Assembly (NCBI RefSeq): GCF_000145215.1
Contig: NC_014392.1
Location: 2,468,344-2,532,343, forward strand
DNA length: 64,000 nt
From: Caldicellulosiruptor obsidiansis OB47
Lineage (GTDB): Bacteria > Bacillota > Thermoanaerobacteria > Caldicellulosiruptorales > Caldicellulosiruptoraceae
Reading direction: 5' to 3'
Shown here in pieces: positions 9,223 through 17,885 of this stretch. Position 1 is the stretch's first letter, and each line of letters opens with the position of its first letter. The position numbers and the translations under genes are program-made. A model generated the notes under the pieces. That model saw only the letters and a list, made by a program, of their open reading frames with translations, searched no databases and was not told where the DNA came from.

Positions 9223-10514
9223 GTTTGTAGCCTCCCCTTTGGGGATTGAAACCTATACTGAATATAACACCTACAAGCCTATCTACTGTTTGTAGCCTCC
9301 CCTTTGGGGATTGAAACTGAGGGATATATTTTGAGTGATGGGACTTTAGATGTTGGTTTGTAGCCTCCCCTTTGGGGATTGAAACTTCTCTACCTTAAGA
9401 ACTTCTTCTAACACACTCCACAAGTTTGTAGCCTCCCCTTTGGGGATTGAAACTTTAATGTAAACATAACTTATACAGGTCGATTAGATGTTTGTAGCCT
9501 CCCCTTTGGGGATTGAAACACAATATTTTTATCAATACCTAAAAACACCTGTAAGGTTTGTAGCCTCCCCTTTGGGGATTGAAACATATGACAATTTGAA
9601 CATCTAAAAGTTCCCATCCAGGTTTGTAGCCTCCCCTTTGGGGATTGAAACAAAAATGAAAATAGGGCGGAATTTTTACCGCCCGCCCCGTTTGTAGCCT
9701 CCCCTTTGGGGATTGAAACAGAAGGTGTAGATATTTTTTCAGAGAAATCAAAAAAGTTTGTAGCCTCCCCTTTGGGGATTGAAACATTAAACCTGTAAAT
9801 ACTCTTTGTAAAACATTTCCAGTTTGTAGCCTCCCCTTTGGGGATTGAAACTAACTTTGTGAAGTAGTTAAATAAACTTCTCCCTTGTTTGTAGCCTCCC
9901 CTTTGGGGATTGAAACACTTAAAATCTGCTGATATAATTGCATAATCTGTTCGTTTGTAGCCTCCCCTTTGGGGATTGAAACTCTTTTATAGCTTGCTCT
10001 AATTTCCCTATATCTTCTTTGTTTGTAGCCTCCCCTTTGGGGATTGAAACTTTTTAAAATTAAAAATCAACCCCTTTCAAAAATTTGTTTGTAGCCTCCC
10101 CTTTGGGGATTGAAACTGGTTATGAGCCAAATGTGCAGAGTTCGAAAAGAAGTTTGTAGCCTCCCCTTTGGGGATTGAAACTACAGAAGGTGGTTTTTGT
10201 TAAAATTGATTGTCGGTTTGTAGCCTCCCCTTTGGGGATTGAAACATTAACTCTTTAGTACTTACAAATTCACCATTAACAGGTTTGTAGCCTCCCCTTT
10301 GGGGATTGAAACAACTGTGTACATATAACTCCCTCTTTTCATTCTTCTAAGTTTGTAGCCTCCCCTTTGGGGATTGAAACGTGTCTCTTATAGAACATTT
10401 CTTTGGTATTAAAATATTGTTTGTAGCCTCCCCTTTGGGGATTGAAACTAAACATACCTAATCTCATCAGCCTTGCTCTTCTAAGTTTTTAACCTTTCTT
10501 TTGGGGAATTTTAT
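9223..10514 (+). CRISPR. Main CRISPR array, 19 intact repeats and one degenerate terminal repeat
   Basis: The 30-bp repeat starts GTTTGTAGCC and ends GATTGAAAC, with an inner CCCCTTTGGGG palindrome. Intact copies start at 9223, 9288, 9356, 9424, 9490, 9556, 9622, 9690, 9756, 9822, 9887, 9953, 10021, 10087, 10152, 10216, 10283, 10351 and 10419. A degenerate copy starts at 10485 (GTTTTTAACCTTTCTTTTGG). The 19 spacers are 34-38 bp and none was seen to repeat. The ATTGAAAC end is the usual Cas6-derived 5-prime handle of type I-B and III crRNAs. Degeneration of the last copy marks the leader-distal end. Confidence 0.98.
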
Positions 10515-10534
10515 GCAATGAAGAGGTGACCAAA

Positions 10535-10700
10535 GTGAACTACCATCCACCTAAAGAGGTGGAGGCTTCGTGAGAAGTTTGGTAGCAGCTAAGCTACCCT
10601 TATTCTCACAGGGTGGTTCACACACCCACTACTGACTATCTGCTTCTTTGCAGACTCGCCAGCTACCTTCGCAAGTATATTTAGCGCTCCATTTATATCT
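10535..10700 (-). ncRNA. Predicted omega RNA (reRNA) of the TnpB element
   Basis: In IS200/IS605 elements the guide RNA of TnpB covers the 3-prime part of tnpB and the right end, and its guide is the sequence just beyond the element. By that rule the scaffold here would span the end of tnpB and the 10546-10563 hairpin on the minus strand, and the guide would read from about 10534 toward 10515, in the CRISPR trailer. This is inferred from family architecture; boundaries and expression are not shown by the sequence. Confidence 0.4.
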
Positions 10701-11815
10701 GCATTTACTACATACCCACAATCTTTGCACACGTATAGCCCTCTGTGCTTCCTGTTACTTTTCTCGACTGTCCCACACCTGTTACATCTCTGCGAAGTGT
10801 AACTCTCGTCCACTTCTACATACTCTAAACCATAATATTCACACTTCGCTTCTAACTTTCTCTTGAACCTTTCATATGGTATGTTCACAAAGTTTTGATT
10901 GTTTACAACCCCAAGATTTATTTTCTGCTTTATATCTTTCATTTCCCCAATAACTACTGTACCTATTTGATTGTTCAGACAATGCTTGATTATATAATTG
11001 ACAGCTTGATTCAAAAAGTTGTCAATTATATGCTGTCTTCTAAGACAAATCCGAGCAAGTCTTTTGCCGTATTTAATATTTTGCTTGCTATATATCGACT
11101 GGAGTCTTGCCTTTTGTTTGTTATACCATCGGTTGACTGATTTTATATACCTGCCTTCTATTAAAAAGGCAGTCCCGATGGTATCAACTACTGCTGCAAA
11201 ATTGTCAAGACCTAAATCTATTGATAAGTACCTGCTTTTATCAAGATTATAATTCTGTTCTTCTTCTTCTTCTTCTTCATACACATACTCAATCTCAAAC
11301 CATTTGCCATGAAACCTTGGCACTATCCTGACCTCTTTTATCTTTTTGCCTCTAATGTTTTGTGGCAGGTCAAAATACAAGTACCTTACTCCAAATTCCT
11401 TGTAGAAATTTCTGCCAAGACTGAGTCTCAGTTTATTCCCTTCTACCTTGAACTGGTCTTTAGGAAAAACAATCTGGTACATCCCTTCCTTTGGCAGGTA
11501 TGTCGGTATTGAAATTTTTTTATCTATTCTCCCTTCTTTTTTAGCTTTCAAAAGACTTAAAAAAGATTTAAAAGCTTCGTCCACAGAAATAAGAGTTTGC
11601 TGGGCAACCTGAGAAGGCAAAAGTCTGTAATTTTCGTTTTCCTTCACAAGATGATATACGCTTTCATATGGCAGATATTCCTGAGTTTTAAAATAGTGTT
11701 GCCTTATATGATACAAAGCATAGTTGTACAAGTTTTTAGAAAAGTGACATAACATACGCAGAAGTTTGTATGTTTGTTTGTCACATCTTATATGATTTTT
11801 CTGTGTTTTGTACAT
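10589..11815 (-). CDS. tnpB: TnpB RNA-guided nuclease (IS200/IS605 family)
   Basis: This 408-residue protein keeps all RuvC residues of an active TnpB: D200 in SIDLGLDNFAAV, E291 in VIGEMKDI and D373 in NADINGALNIL. A zinc ribbon is formed by CNRC (344/347) and CKDC (363/366). The N-terminal OrfB helix-turn-helix part is present. A run of seven glutamates near residue 180 is coded by GAA/GAG repeats. TnpB cuts DNA next to a short TAM using an RNA from its element's right end. The reading frame is unbroken, which suggests recent arrival or selection. Confidence 0.93.
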   Translation of the reverse strand: MYKTQKNHIRCDKQTYKLLRMLCHFSKNLYNYALYHIRQHYFKTQEYLPYESVYHLVKENENYRLLPSQVAQQTLISVDEAFKSFLSLLKAKKEGRIDKKISIPTYLPKEGMYQIVFPKDQFKVEGNKLRLSLGRNFYKEFGVRYLYFDLPQNIRGKKIKEVRIVPRFHGKWFEIEYVYEEEEEEEQNYNLDKSRYLSIDLGLDNFAAVVDTIGTAFLIEGRYIKSVNRWYNKQKARLQSIYSKQNIKYGKRLARICLRRQHIIDNFLNQAVNYIIKHCLNNQIGTVVIGEMKDIKQKINLGVVNNQNFVNIPYERFKRKLEAKCEYYGLEYVEVDESYTSQRCNRCGTVEKSNRKHRGLYVCKDCGYVVNADINGALNILAKVAGESAKKQIVSSGCVNHPVRIRVA

Positions 11816-11897
11816 CTGAAATCACCCAAAAATATTGTATCATACTTTTAGCAATTCATCTCCCACCTTAAAGAGGTGGGAGTCTTCTTGCTAAATT

Positions 11898-12176
11898 TTT
11901 GATAAAAAAAGCTGGGCAACAAATCATTGATGCCAGCTTATGTGATAACCTATAAAGAAGGCAGTAGTTCTGCCCATCTGACTTGTTTTCAAACAGAAAC
12001 AGAATTAGTCCCAAAAACATATCATGGCTCAGTTCAGCATCGGGTGAAATATTGCTCTAAAAATTTTTAAAATCTTCTGGAAGTGAAGTTATTTGCGATG
12101 CACATAGTTTATTTTTCGCTTCTTTTTTCTGTTCCTTAGTTAGTTGATGGTTGAAAATTAAAAACAGCTTGTTCAC
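11898..12176 (-). pseudogene. csx20: Csx20-like pseudogene, truncated at the TnpB element
   Basis: Reading leftward from GTG 12176, the frame gives NKLFLIFNHQLTKEQ and continues for 39 residues to TAG at 12057-12059. Read-through continues as SNISPDAELSHDMF, matching WSNIPPDVELREEMF of the intact copy at 28.8 kb. The stop therefore replaces the conserved tryptophan (TGG to TAG). Similarity fades with a frame change near 11960, and the C-terminal third is missing where the TnpB element begins. An upstream GGAGAGAG ribosome site remains. It is a dead second copy of a type III accessory gene. Confidence 0.8.
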
Positions 12177-12546
12177 ATTTTCTCTCTCCTACAAAATTGT
12201 TCTGGCACCAAAATATCAAACCAAAGGGATTGTCGCCTCATTTTGGTTCGGCCATAAAAAGCTATATTAAATCTATCTTATTAAGTCATAAGCTACACAA
12301 TACAAATTTTCTTTAAAAAAACATTGAATTTTGGAATGTATAGTGTTTTTTATAAACCAAAGACGTGATTATTTGCTTGGCAGTTGAAAATAAGAACTGG
12401 TGTTGTGTGTCTTTGGCAGATGAAAGGCAACTTTGAGTATTTGCCTGATGGGAGAAAGCTTGCTGGGAGTAAAAAAATAGATCAAAAGATGGGTAAAAAA
12501 AAGAAAAAAGCAACTTCACAGCCTTTTTGTTTATTAAAAGTTTTTC
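12177..12546. other. Intergenic stretch with a possible short gene remnant
   Basis: No full gene is supported. A plus-strand frame at about 12423-12551 reads GNFEYLPDGRKLAGSKK and then a lysine run, looking like the end of a decayed gene that I do not recognise. It runs into the 3-prime end of the DUF1848 gene on the other strand. Confidence 0.35.
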
Positions 12547-13602
12547 TCAGCTAAAAATTGATCTTTTGAGCTTTGATATAATCCTTTCAAGTTTGCTCTG
12601 AGTATCATCTTTATCATCTATAAAACTCCTCTGAAATATTTCATTCTCCGATTTTCTATAATGTAAAATTTCATCAAGTTTAATAGGATATGACTTATCT
12701 TCTATTCTAATCCTAATCTCATCCCTTGTTAAATCAAGCCTGCTGCACAGAAGTGGTGAGTTTTCATCAAACATTTCCTTTACATTCTTTTCTATAGCCT
12801 TACGGTTATAGTTTGCATAGCAGTATGCGCAAAAGTGCATGCAAGTGTTAAAAATCCCCACATCAACACTCTGAACACATCCGCACGCAAGTCGCTGGTT
12901 CTTGTCTTTTTTAAAATCATACTTCTTCCCTCTCAGCTCCTCAATCAGCGCACCATCTATACAGTGGGCTTTTCTGAGACCAATTTTCTCTACATCAACC
13001 GCTTCGGCACATGTCTCCACAGAAAGCCCATACTTTTTGGCAATTTGCCCTACATTATAAAAAAGTTCTAACTTTTCGTCATCTGACAAATCAACTGCCT
13101 TGATTTTTTCCAAAGAAGGAACGGCACTTTTGTAAAAGTCAACATAACTGATTATGCACTTTGTAGTGAACTTGGATAGTTTTTCGCAAAGCTCTTCGAA
13201 TTTCTCAAGATGGTACATCATATCCATCCTAGGTGTGATAATAATTGGGTCATATCGCCAGATGACTCTTTTGGGTCCAATTATATCTGATAGCCTTATA
13301 AATGTATCTATCAGAACATTCTTATCTGGCAGATTTGGCTCTAAATCTGTGTCGTATGGGTTTAGTGTAAATTGAAAGTAATATGTGTAATCTTTTAAGT
13401 ATTCCAACTTTTCTAAAAAAGGTTTTGGGTTTTTTGTCCAAAAGACAATTGCATCAACATCTTCAGGAAAAAGTGAGATGGCAAAAACTTGGGTTGGGCG
13501 CATAGGATTTCGGAACATTGCAAAGCCTTGCAACAGCCTTTTTACAAACCACTCTCCAAAAAAGGCAGGAATGTCTGTTCTTCTGCTTGCACTAATTATC
13601 AC
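12547..13602 (-). CDS. DUF1848 family protein with a cysteine cluster
   Basis: This 351-residue protein begins MIISASRRTDIPAFFGEWF, the signature opening of the DUF1848 family, and includes VFWTKNPKPF and RYDPIIITPR. Near residues 245-270 it has CGC, then CMHFCAYCYAN, a CxxxCxxC arrangement like a radical-SAM iron-sulfur site, but near the C-terminus instead of the N-terminus. Its reaction is unknown; distant kinship to spore photoproduct lyase-like enzymes has been suggested for the family. It is monocistronic, and a broken paralogue lies at 17.4-17.8 kb. Confidence 0.85.
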   Translation of the reverse strand: MIISASRRTDIPAFFGEWFVKRLLQGFAMFRNPMRPTQVFAISLFPEDVDAIVFWTKNPKPFLEKLEYLKDYTYYFQFTLNPYDTDLEPNLPDKNVLIDTFIRLSDIIGPKRVIWRYDPIIITPRMDMMYHLEKFEELCEKLSKFTTKCIISYVDFYKSAVPSLEKIKAVDLSDDEKLELFYNVGQIAKKYGLSVETCAEAVDVEKIGLRKAHCIDGALIEELRGKKYDFKKDKNQRLACGCVQSVDVGIFNTCMHFCAYCYANYNRKAIEKNVKEMFDENSPLLCSRLDLTRDEIRIRIEDKSYPIKLDEILHYRKSENEIFQRSFIDDKDDTQSKLERIISKLKRSIFS

Positions 13603-13712
13603 AGAGTATCACCGCCTTTGAAATATTTGAGTAAACTTTTCTTTAATTTTTTTACCAGAATATTATAACACAAATTTTTGTTCGTCTCAAAATTTATATA
13701 AACCTTTATTTT

Positions 13713-13808
13713 TTAACATAGCCTTAGCAGATTCTCTTTTAAAATATTCTTTGCAATCTCAGGAGCCCTCTTTTTGAAATCTTCATAGGTTGAGATATCT
13801 CTTGCCAT
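13713..13808 (-). pseudogene. Short unidentified coding fragment
   Basis: On the minus strand a 31-codon frame reads MARDISTYEDFKKRAPEIAK and ends NILKENLLRLC then TAA. Its amphipathic, codon-like composition suggests the C-terminal end of a decayed gene. It has no clear ribosome site, and I cannot name the family. Confidence 0.3.
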
Positions 13809-14008
13809 GCCAAAAATTTCTCATATAAATTTCGAAATTGATGACTTCAATTTTACAAACACAAAGTTGTATTTTCTATTCAGATTTTATGCGAAGTTTT
13901 TAAAAAGATAATTGAAATTTTGTGTATTAAAAATTGCTAATTTGCATCAAAATATTTATAATTAATGCTATAATATTTTCATAAGAACAGGTTGAAGAGG
14001 TATTTGGG

Positions 14009-14214
14009 ATGAAAGAGAATCTTCCGAATTGTCCAAAGTGTGGCTCAAAAAAGGTTGTGAGAATTATCTATGGGTTTGTTCTTCTATTGTTAACTATGTT
14101 CATTTGAGATTTTTCAAAGACGAAAATATCCCATTTCATCCAAAGGCATATATTGTAGAATATCCCCATTGCAATGAAGACATATTTATGTCACTTACAC
14201 GCGCTGAAAATTAA
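14009..14214 (+). pseudogene. Relic of a small zinc-ribbon protein
   Basis: From ATG 14009 the frame reads ENLPNCPKCGSKKVVRIIYG and stops at a TGA after 32 residues. A second frame then continues with IPFHPKAYIVEYPHCNEDIF to 14214. The CPKCGSKKVVRIIYG start and a later CxxC-like remnant suggest a frameshifted zinc-ribbon hypothetical gene. A GAAGAGGT site precedes the ATG. Nothing else was found between the DUF1848 gene and the next leader. Confidence 0.5.
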
Positions 14215-14379
14215 CCTGAGGATGAGAATTAAACAACCAGCAGTGTCATTTTCATCATGGTGTACTAAGAATCTATTTAATCTATCTGCTCTATTCAAAC
14301 ACTCCTATTTCTCTCCATCCCTGTTCCTGCTGGAATTGATTTGCCTGGGTGGTAAATATGTCTTCACCACGTGCTATAT

Positions 14380-14609
14380 CTGTCAACCTCAGGTGATAAA
14401 ATTTTAAGGGTTGATTTGTATTCGTTTTCATGTAGATTTGGCATGGTTTTTGTAAAGTTTTTAGCAGTTACTGGATAGACGGAAGAGGTTGAAGTGGTTC
14501 TGTAGCTTGATTTTTGTGACTTGATTCGACTTATCCACAGATGTTTTGATATAAAAACATTGAAATAGGTGTTATAATCTTGATATAATAAAATCAAGCT
14601 CTTGAACGT
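14380..14609 (+). promoter_or_regulatory. CRISPR leader in front of a nearly empty array
   Basis: It shares with the other leaders GTCAACCTCAGGTGATAAAA (14382), CTGGATAGACGGAA (14471) and the promoter end. That promoter is TTGAAA at 14560-14565, an 18-bp spacer and TATAAT at 14584-14589, followed by AAAATCAAGCTCTTGAACGTG. The last block is identical to the leader at 18.1 kb. The leader therefore looks functional although little array remains. Confidence 0.75.
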
Positions 14610-14670
14610 GCTTGTAGCCTTCCCTTTGGGGATTGAGGAGAGAGGAAAGCCCCCTTTGGGGATTGAAACT
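14610..14670 (+). CRISPR. Collapsed CRISPR locus with at most one very short spacer
   Basis: Directly after the leader is a repeat with two changes (GCTTGTAGCCTTCCCTTTGG) that loses its AAAC end and runs into GAGGAGAGAGGAAAGCC. A second repeat end, CCCCTTTGGGGATTGAAAC, then finishes at 14670. The same unusual terminal structure closes the 18.1 kb array (18535-18595), so this locus appears to be leader plus terminal unit with the interior spacers lost or never gained. Confidence 0.8.
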
Positions 14671-14949
14671 CATAAATGTAACAGTTTAGAAATAGTGATT
14701 AGAATTATATTACCTAAAAAAGTAAAGTCGCCTATGAATCGTATATCAATGTAAATTGGATGAGAAAAAAGCCCTCAATGCCTAACGACAAATCAAAAAT
14801 ATCTTTCAATATTTTTTACCCTGTTGCATTTAACTTTACAACAAACAAAATTTTTTATTTTAAATTTTGCATGTTATTTTTCCCTTATTTTTGGGTATTT
14901 AAGAATTAGCTATTTTTAAAAACTTAACTTTGTAAAGGAGAATTTCTTC
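14671..14949. other. AT-rich intergenic stretch upstream of the TspO-like gene
   Basis: No gene or clear structured element was seen here. It must hold the promoter of the membrane protein gene that starts at 14950, but no confident -35/-10 pair stands out in the AT-rich background. Confidence 0.4.
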
Positions 14950-15753
14950 ATGGAAAGGAAAAGAAAAGCTATCATAAGCGGTGTTCTTTTGGTAATTACT
15001 TTAATTGTAAACGCACTGGGATCAATGGGAATTATAAACGGAAATTCACAAAAGGCTGTGTCTGACAAGTATCAAACTTTGATAACTCCATCTCCGTCAA
15101 CATTTGGTATATGGGGTTTGATTTATTTGCTTCTTATAATTTCTGTTGTGCTTATGATTTTCAAACACAATGACGATTATTTTGCAAAGGTAATTGACAG
15201 CATAACATATCTTTTCTGGCTTTCGTGTGTACTGAATATTATCTGGATTGTATTTTTCTCTTATGAGATGCTTGGGCTTGCAACAATTGTAATTCTGGGG
15301 ATGTTAATAACACTGACACTTATTGTGAAAAACATTAGCAAAATGCAGACGCAAAGAAGACGTCTTCTACCCTTAACATTTGGACTTTATTCAGGATGGC
15401 TTTTGATTGCAACTGTGGTTAATATTTCAGCATGGCTTGTAAAACTTAAGTGGAACGCCTGGGGAATTTCACCTGAAATCTGGGCAATTGTTGTTCTTAT
15501 TATATCCATAGCTTTATCCACGATTATAGCTCGAAATATAAAAAATGCGGCATTTATTCTTCCGGTTGCATGGGCATATTTTGGAATTTACAACAACCTC
15601 ATCTCTGCTTCTGGATTCAACAACAAATTTATTGTTTTGCCAAAGATAGCTATAATAGGTTCTGCAGTTTTGATTGCTATATTTGCAATAGAGTTTTATA
15701 AAAACAAATATTGTATAACACCAATAGTTGAATCTGAAAAGAAGGTAAAATAA
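14950..15753 (+). CDS. Multi-pass membrane protein, TspO/MBR-like
   Basis: This 267-residue protein has seven or eight hydrophobic segments. The SPSTFGIWGLIYLLL segment near residues 52-66 and the second half rich in aromatic residues resemble the TspO/MBR (tryptophan-rich sensory protein) superfamily, but the protein is longer than classical five-helix TspO proteins of about 160 residues. The call is by local motif only. AAAGGAG lies 7-8 bp before the ATG. It is monocistronic and converges on csx1 through a shared terminator. Confidence 0.55.
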   Translation: MERKRKAIISGVLLVITLIVNALGSMGIINGNSQKAVSDKYQTLITPSPSTFGIWGLIYLLLIISVVLMIFKHNDDYFAKVIDSITYLFWLSCVLNIIWIVFFSYEMLGLATIVILGMLITLTLIVKNISKMQTQRRRLLPLTFGLYSGWLLIATVVNISAWLVKLKWNAWGISPEIWAIVVLIISIALSTIIARNIKNAAFILPVAWAYFGIYNNLISASGFNNKFIVLPKIAIIGSAVLIAIFAIEFYKNKYCITPIVESEKKVK

Positions 15754-15770
15754 TGCTGATTGTGAAATAA

Positions 15771-15813
15771 AAAGAGGCTATCTAGCTGTTTGCCTTGATA
15801 GCCTCTTTTTTTG
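15771..15813. terminator. Bidirectional terminator between the TspO-like gene and csx1
   Basis: AAAGAGGCTATC at 15771-15782 pairs perfectly with GATAGCCTCTTT at 15797-15808. A T run follows on the plus strand and an A run precedes it, so the hairpin can end both converging transcripts. Confidence 0.9.
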
Positions 15814-15830
15814 ATTTGTTTATTTATTTT

Positions 15831-17252
15831 TTATTCTATCCTTGACTTTAGCCAGCAGTTTATAATGTTCATGTTAGTGTTATGTGCGTACCTTACAAAT
15901 ATTTTTCCTTCATTCATTCTCACTTCTGTTACATTCCTTTCAAATCCACTGTGTGCAAAATAATTTCGCTCATCAGGGTCAGTTTGAGAAGATGAAGGAC
16001 TGATTAATTTATAAAGTCCTGTCCAATTTTTGATATCATCTAATTCATTTAAAAACTTTTCTGTATTGGAAATTTCATTGCCAAGCATGACATAGTTTGT
16101 AGGAATTTTGAATATATCGTAAATACCAATAAAATTCTTTTTGATAGTATCAAGTTCAATTCCTCTATCTTGGCAAAACATTGTTATGTTGAACATTTCA
16201 AGCACCCTTATAATACCCAAATAAAATCCAAGGCTTAGAAGTGCTTTAAGGTAAGCACCTTTGTCAAGGTAAGCTGAACTTTTAAAATCTTTCAAAAGCT
16301 TTTCTTTAGCATTTTCTATGAGCTTTAAAATCTCTTCAATAACCTCTCCTTCACTGTGATAGTGCTGATAGTAAAGATACAGCGGAACATTGTTTTTGAT
16401 TGCAGAAAATAAATAACAAAACATCTCTACCTTTTCTCTGAGTTTTTTCCTCTTTTCTCTTATTTGTTGTTTTATTTTAGTACCTTCTGCTCCTTTTGGA
16501 ACATCTTTAGGTTCAGAATATATATTTCTCAAAAACGAAAAATTGTGCTCTGAAGCTTCTTTCCTATTTATAAGTGAAGCAAAAAAAGCTGTAAAATTCT
16601 GTTTTTGGATATGTATCTCGTAGCTGGAAGCTGAACTTCCCAGGATAGGATCTGAAAAGCTTATATATATCTCAGGCACATTTTTTTCGTCAACCCAGTG
16701 CATAAGATACGAAAAAACTGCAAAATGTCTTGATGCTTCAAGCATAGCTGATATGTATATGTTATGCCCGCTTGATATATCAATGTAAAGTCTTTTAAAT
16801 GGTTCTTCTAAATACCTTTTGGTAATGTCAAAAAGAACCTCAAGAACAATATCGTCATAGCTTGCATCAAGAGATATTCCCATATATTCACCAAGTGAAT
16901 GAACAATAAGCTTATCATCTCTTTTATTCTCAAGATTTATTTTGCTGATAAAATCATCTGGATTTTTCAAATACATTGAAGGAGTTTCAAAAATTGATAA
17001 AAGCTCAGATTTCATACTATCCGGTGTAATATAATTAACAAACTTATTGTTAAAGACAATGCTCACAGGATAAACAAGAACTGTCTTTGCTTCAAAGCCT
17101 TTTTGCAAAAGAAAGTCTTTCAAAAATAATGAAGAAAGTTCTGCCCAATTGCTATAATCCACTTTTTCGCCGTGAAAATCTTTTATAAAAAAATTTTTGA
17201 CTGAATCTTTCGGATTGTCAAACCTGCCAACTTGATATATCAATGCTTTCAA
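15831..17252 (-). CDS. csx1: Csx1-type CARF-HEPN ribonuclease (type III CRISPR accessory)
   Basis: This 473-residue protein matches the Csx1/MJ1666 layout. An N-terminal Rossmann-like CARF domain carries YIDISSGHNIY (about residues 160-170), the ligand-binding signature, and a C-terminal HEPN domain carries the catalytic R-x4-H motif as R429-NYFA-H434. Such proteins are activated by cyclic oligoadenylate made by Cas10 and then cut RNA. The start is TTG 17252 with GGAG 9-10 bp upstream. No Cas10 or Csm/Cmr gene is in the window, so the activating complex must be elsewhere or absent. It is a single gene between two CRISPR loci. Confidence 0.9.
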   Translation of the reverse strand: MKALIYQVGRFDNPKDSVKNFFIKDFHGEKVDYSNWAELSSLFLKDFLLQKGFEAKTVLVYPVSIVFNNKFVNYITPDSMKSELLSIFETPSMYLKNPDDFISKINLENKRDDKLIVHSLGEYMGISLDASYDDIVLEVLFDITKRYLEEPFKRLYIDISSGHNIYISAMLEASRHFAVFSYLMHWVDEKNVPEIYISFSDPILGSSASSYEIHIQKQNFTAFFASLINRKEASEHNFSFLRNIYSEPKDVPKGAEGTKIKQQIREKRKKLREKVEMFCYLFSAIKNNVPLYLYYQHYHSEGEVIEEILKLIENAKEKLLKDFKSSAYLDKGAYLKALLSLGFYLGIIRVLEMFNITMFCQDRGIELDTIKKNFIGIYDIFKIPTNYVMLGNEISNTEKFLNELDDIKNWTGLYKLISPSSSQTDPDERNYFAHSGFERNVTEVRMNEGKIFVRYAHNTNMNIINCWLKSRIE

Positions 17253-17387
17253 TCCGGTTTACTCCTTTCACAACAAAAAGTTAATACCTTTTTTATCTTA
17301 AATTATACCTGAATCTTTTATATATGAAAAGTCAAAGAAAATTTATCTTATAAAATCTAAAAAGTTGCTAACTTATCTTTTTACCTT

Positions 17388-17820
17388 TTCAAATACTTCT
17401 GTACCTTGTTCATTATAGAGACTTTGCTAAAGTTTGCATAGTAGTATGTGCAAAAATGTTTATACGCATTAAAAATCCATATATCTACACTCTGAACACA
17501 GCCACATTCTTTTTTTCTGGTTGCTATCTTTTTTGAATTCTTTATCATCAACAAACCATTTTTCTTTTCTCAAATTTTTTTATAAGCTCCCCATCCACAC
17601 AGCGAGCTTTGCCAAGGCCTATCTCTTCAACCGGAACCTCCTCTGCGCAAGTCTCTATTTTGAAATTATATTTTTTGCCAATATCCCCAATTTGCTTTGA
17701 AATATTAAATATTTTTTCTTTTGGCAGAACAAGGACACCATTGCTTTTTGAAGCATTCTCTGCCTTTATGCAAATTGCGCAATTAAAATTCTGTACTGTT
17801 TTAGTTTTAGTATTCTCCAT
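17388..17820 (-). pseudogene. DUF1848 pseudogene (paralogue of the 12.5 kb gene)
   Basis: A minus-strand frame from 17820 reads IGDIGKKYNFKIETCAEEVP and GLGKARCVDGELI, matching VGQIAKKYGLSVETCAEAV and GLRKAHCIDGALI of the intact gene. It breaks near 17548. Another frame then continues with KKECGCVQSVDIWIFNAYKH and FCTYYYANFSK, where two cysteines of the metal-site motif are replaced (CMHFCAYCYAN becomes YKHFCTYYYAN). The N-terminal half is gone. Frameshift, truncation and lost ligands mark it as dead. Confidence 0.85.
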
Positions 17821-17885
17821 ATCAACTTGATAGACAATTGCAAGTTTATACTAAAATTTGAGCTTTATTTGTCATATTTATGCTT

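Larger units (their letters stand above)
10535..11895 (-). mobile_element. IS200/IS605-type element carrying only tnpB
   Basis: The tnpB gene is flanked by two end hairpins instead of inverted terminal repeats, as in IS200/IS605 and IS1341 elements. The right-end hairpin is TCCACCT (10546-10552) pairing with AGGTGGA (10557-10563), next to GTGAACTACC. The left-end hairpin is CTCCCACCT (11860-11868) pairing with AGGTGGGAG (11874-11882). No tnpA is present, so mobility would need a TnpA in trans. It lies between the end of the main CRISPR array and a csx20 relic. Outer boundaries are approximate and inferred from the hairpins. Confidence 0.75.

Noticed and set aside
9471..9787. Minus-strand open frames with a repeated FQSPKGRLQT peptide
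   Set aside because: They are translations of the CRISPR repeats and spacers; the periodic peptide comes from the 30-bp repeat.
10589..11815. Possibility that this is a Cas12 effector
   Set aside because: Size, OrfB layout and the flanking IS hairpins identify TnpB; adjacency to an array does not make it a type V system.
12313..12519. 68-residue minus-strand frame
   Set aside because: No ribosome site and low-complexity composition; the opposite strand has a more coding-like remnant.
14641..14670. Possible real spacer in the collapsed 14.6 kb locus
   Set aside because: The sequence between the repeat parts is far shorter than the 34-39 bp of other spacers and is shared with the 18.1 kb array end.
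15831..17252. Possibility that this gene is Csm6 or Cas10
   Set aside because: No GGDD cyclase motif and no HD domain are present. The CARF signature and length fit Csx1 better than Csm6, although the two are related.
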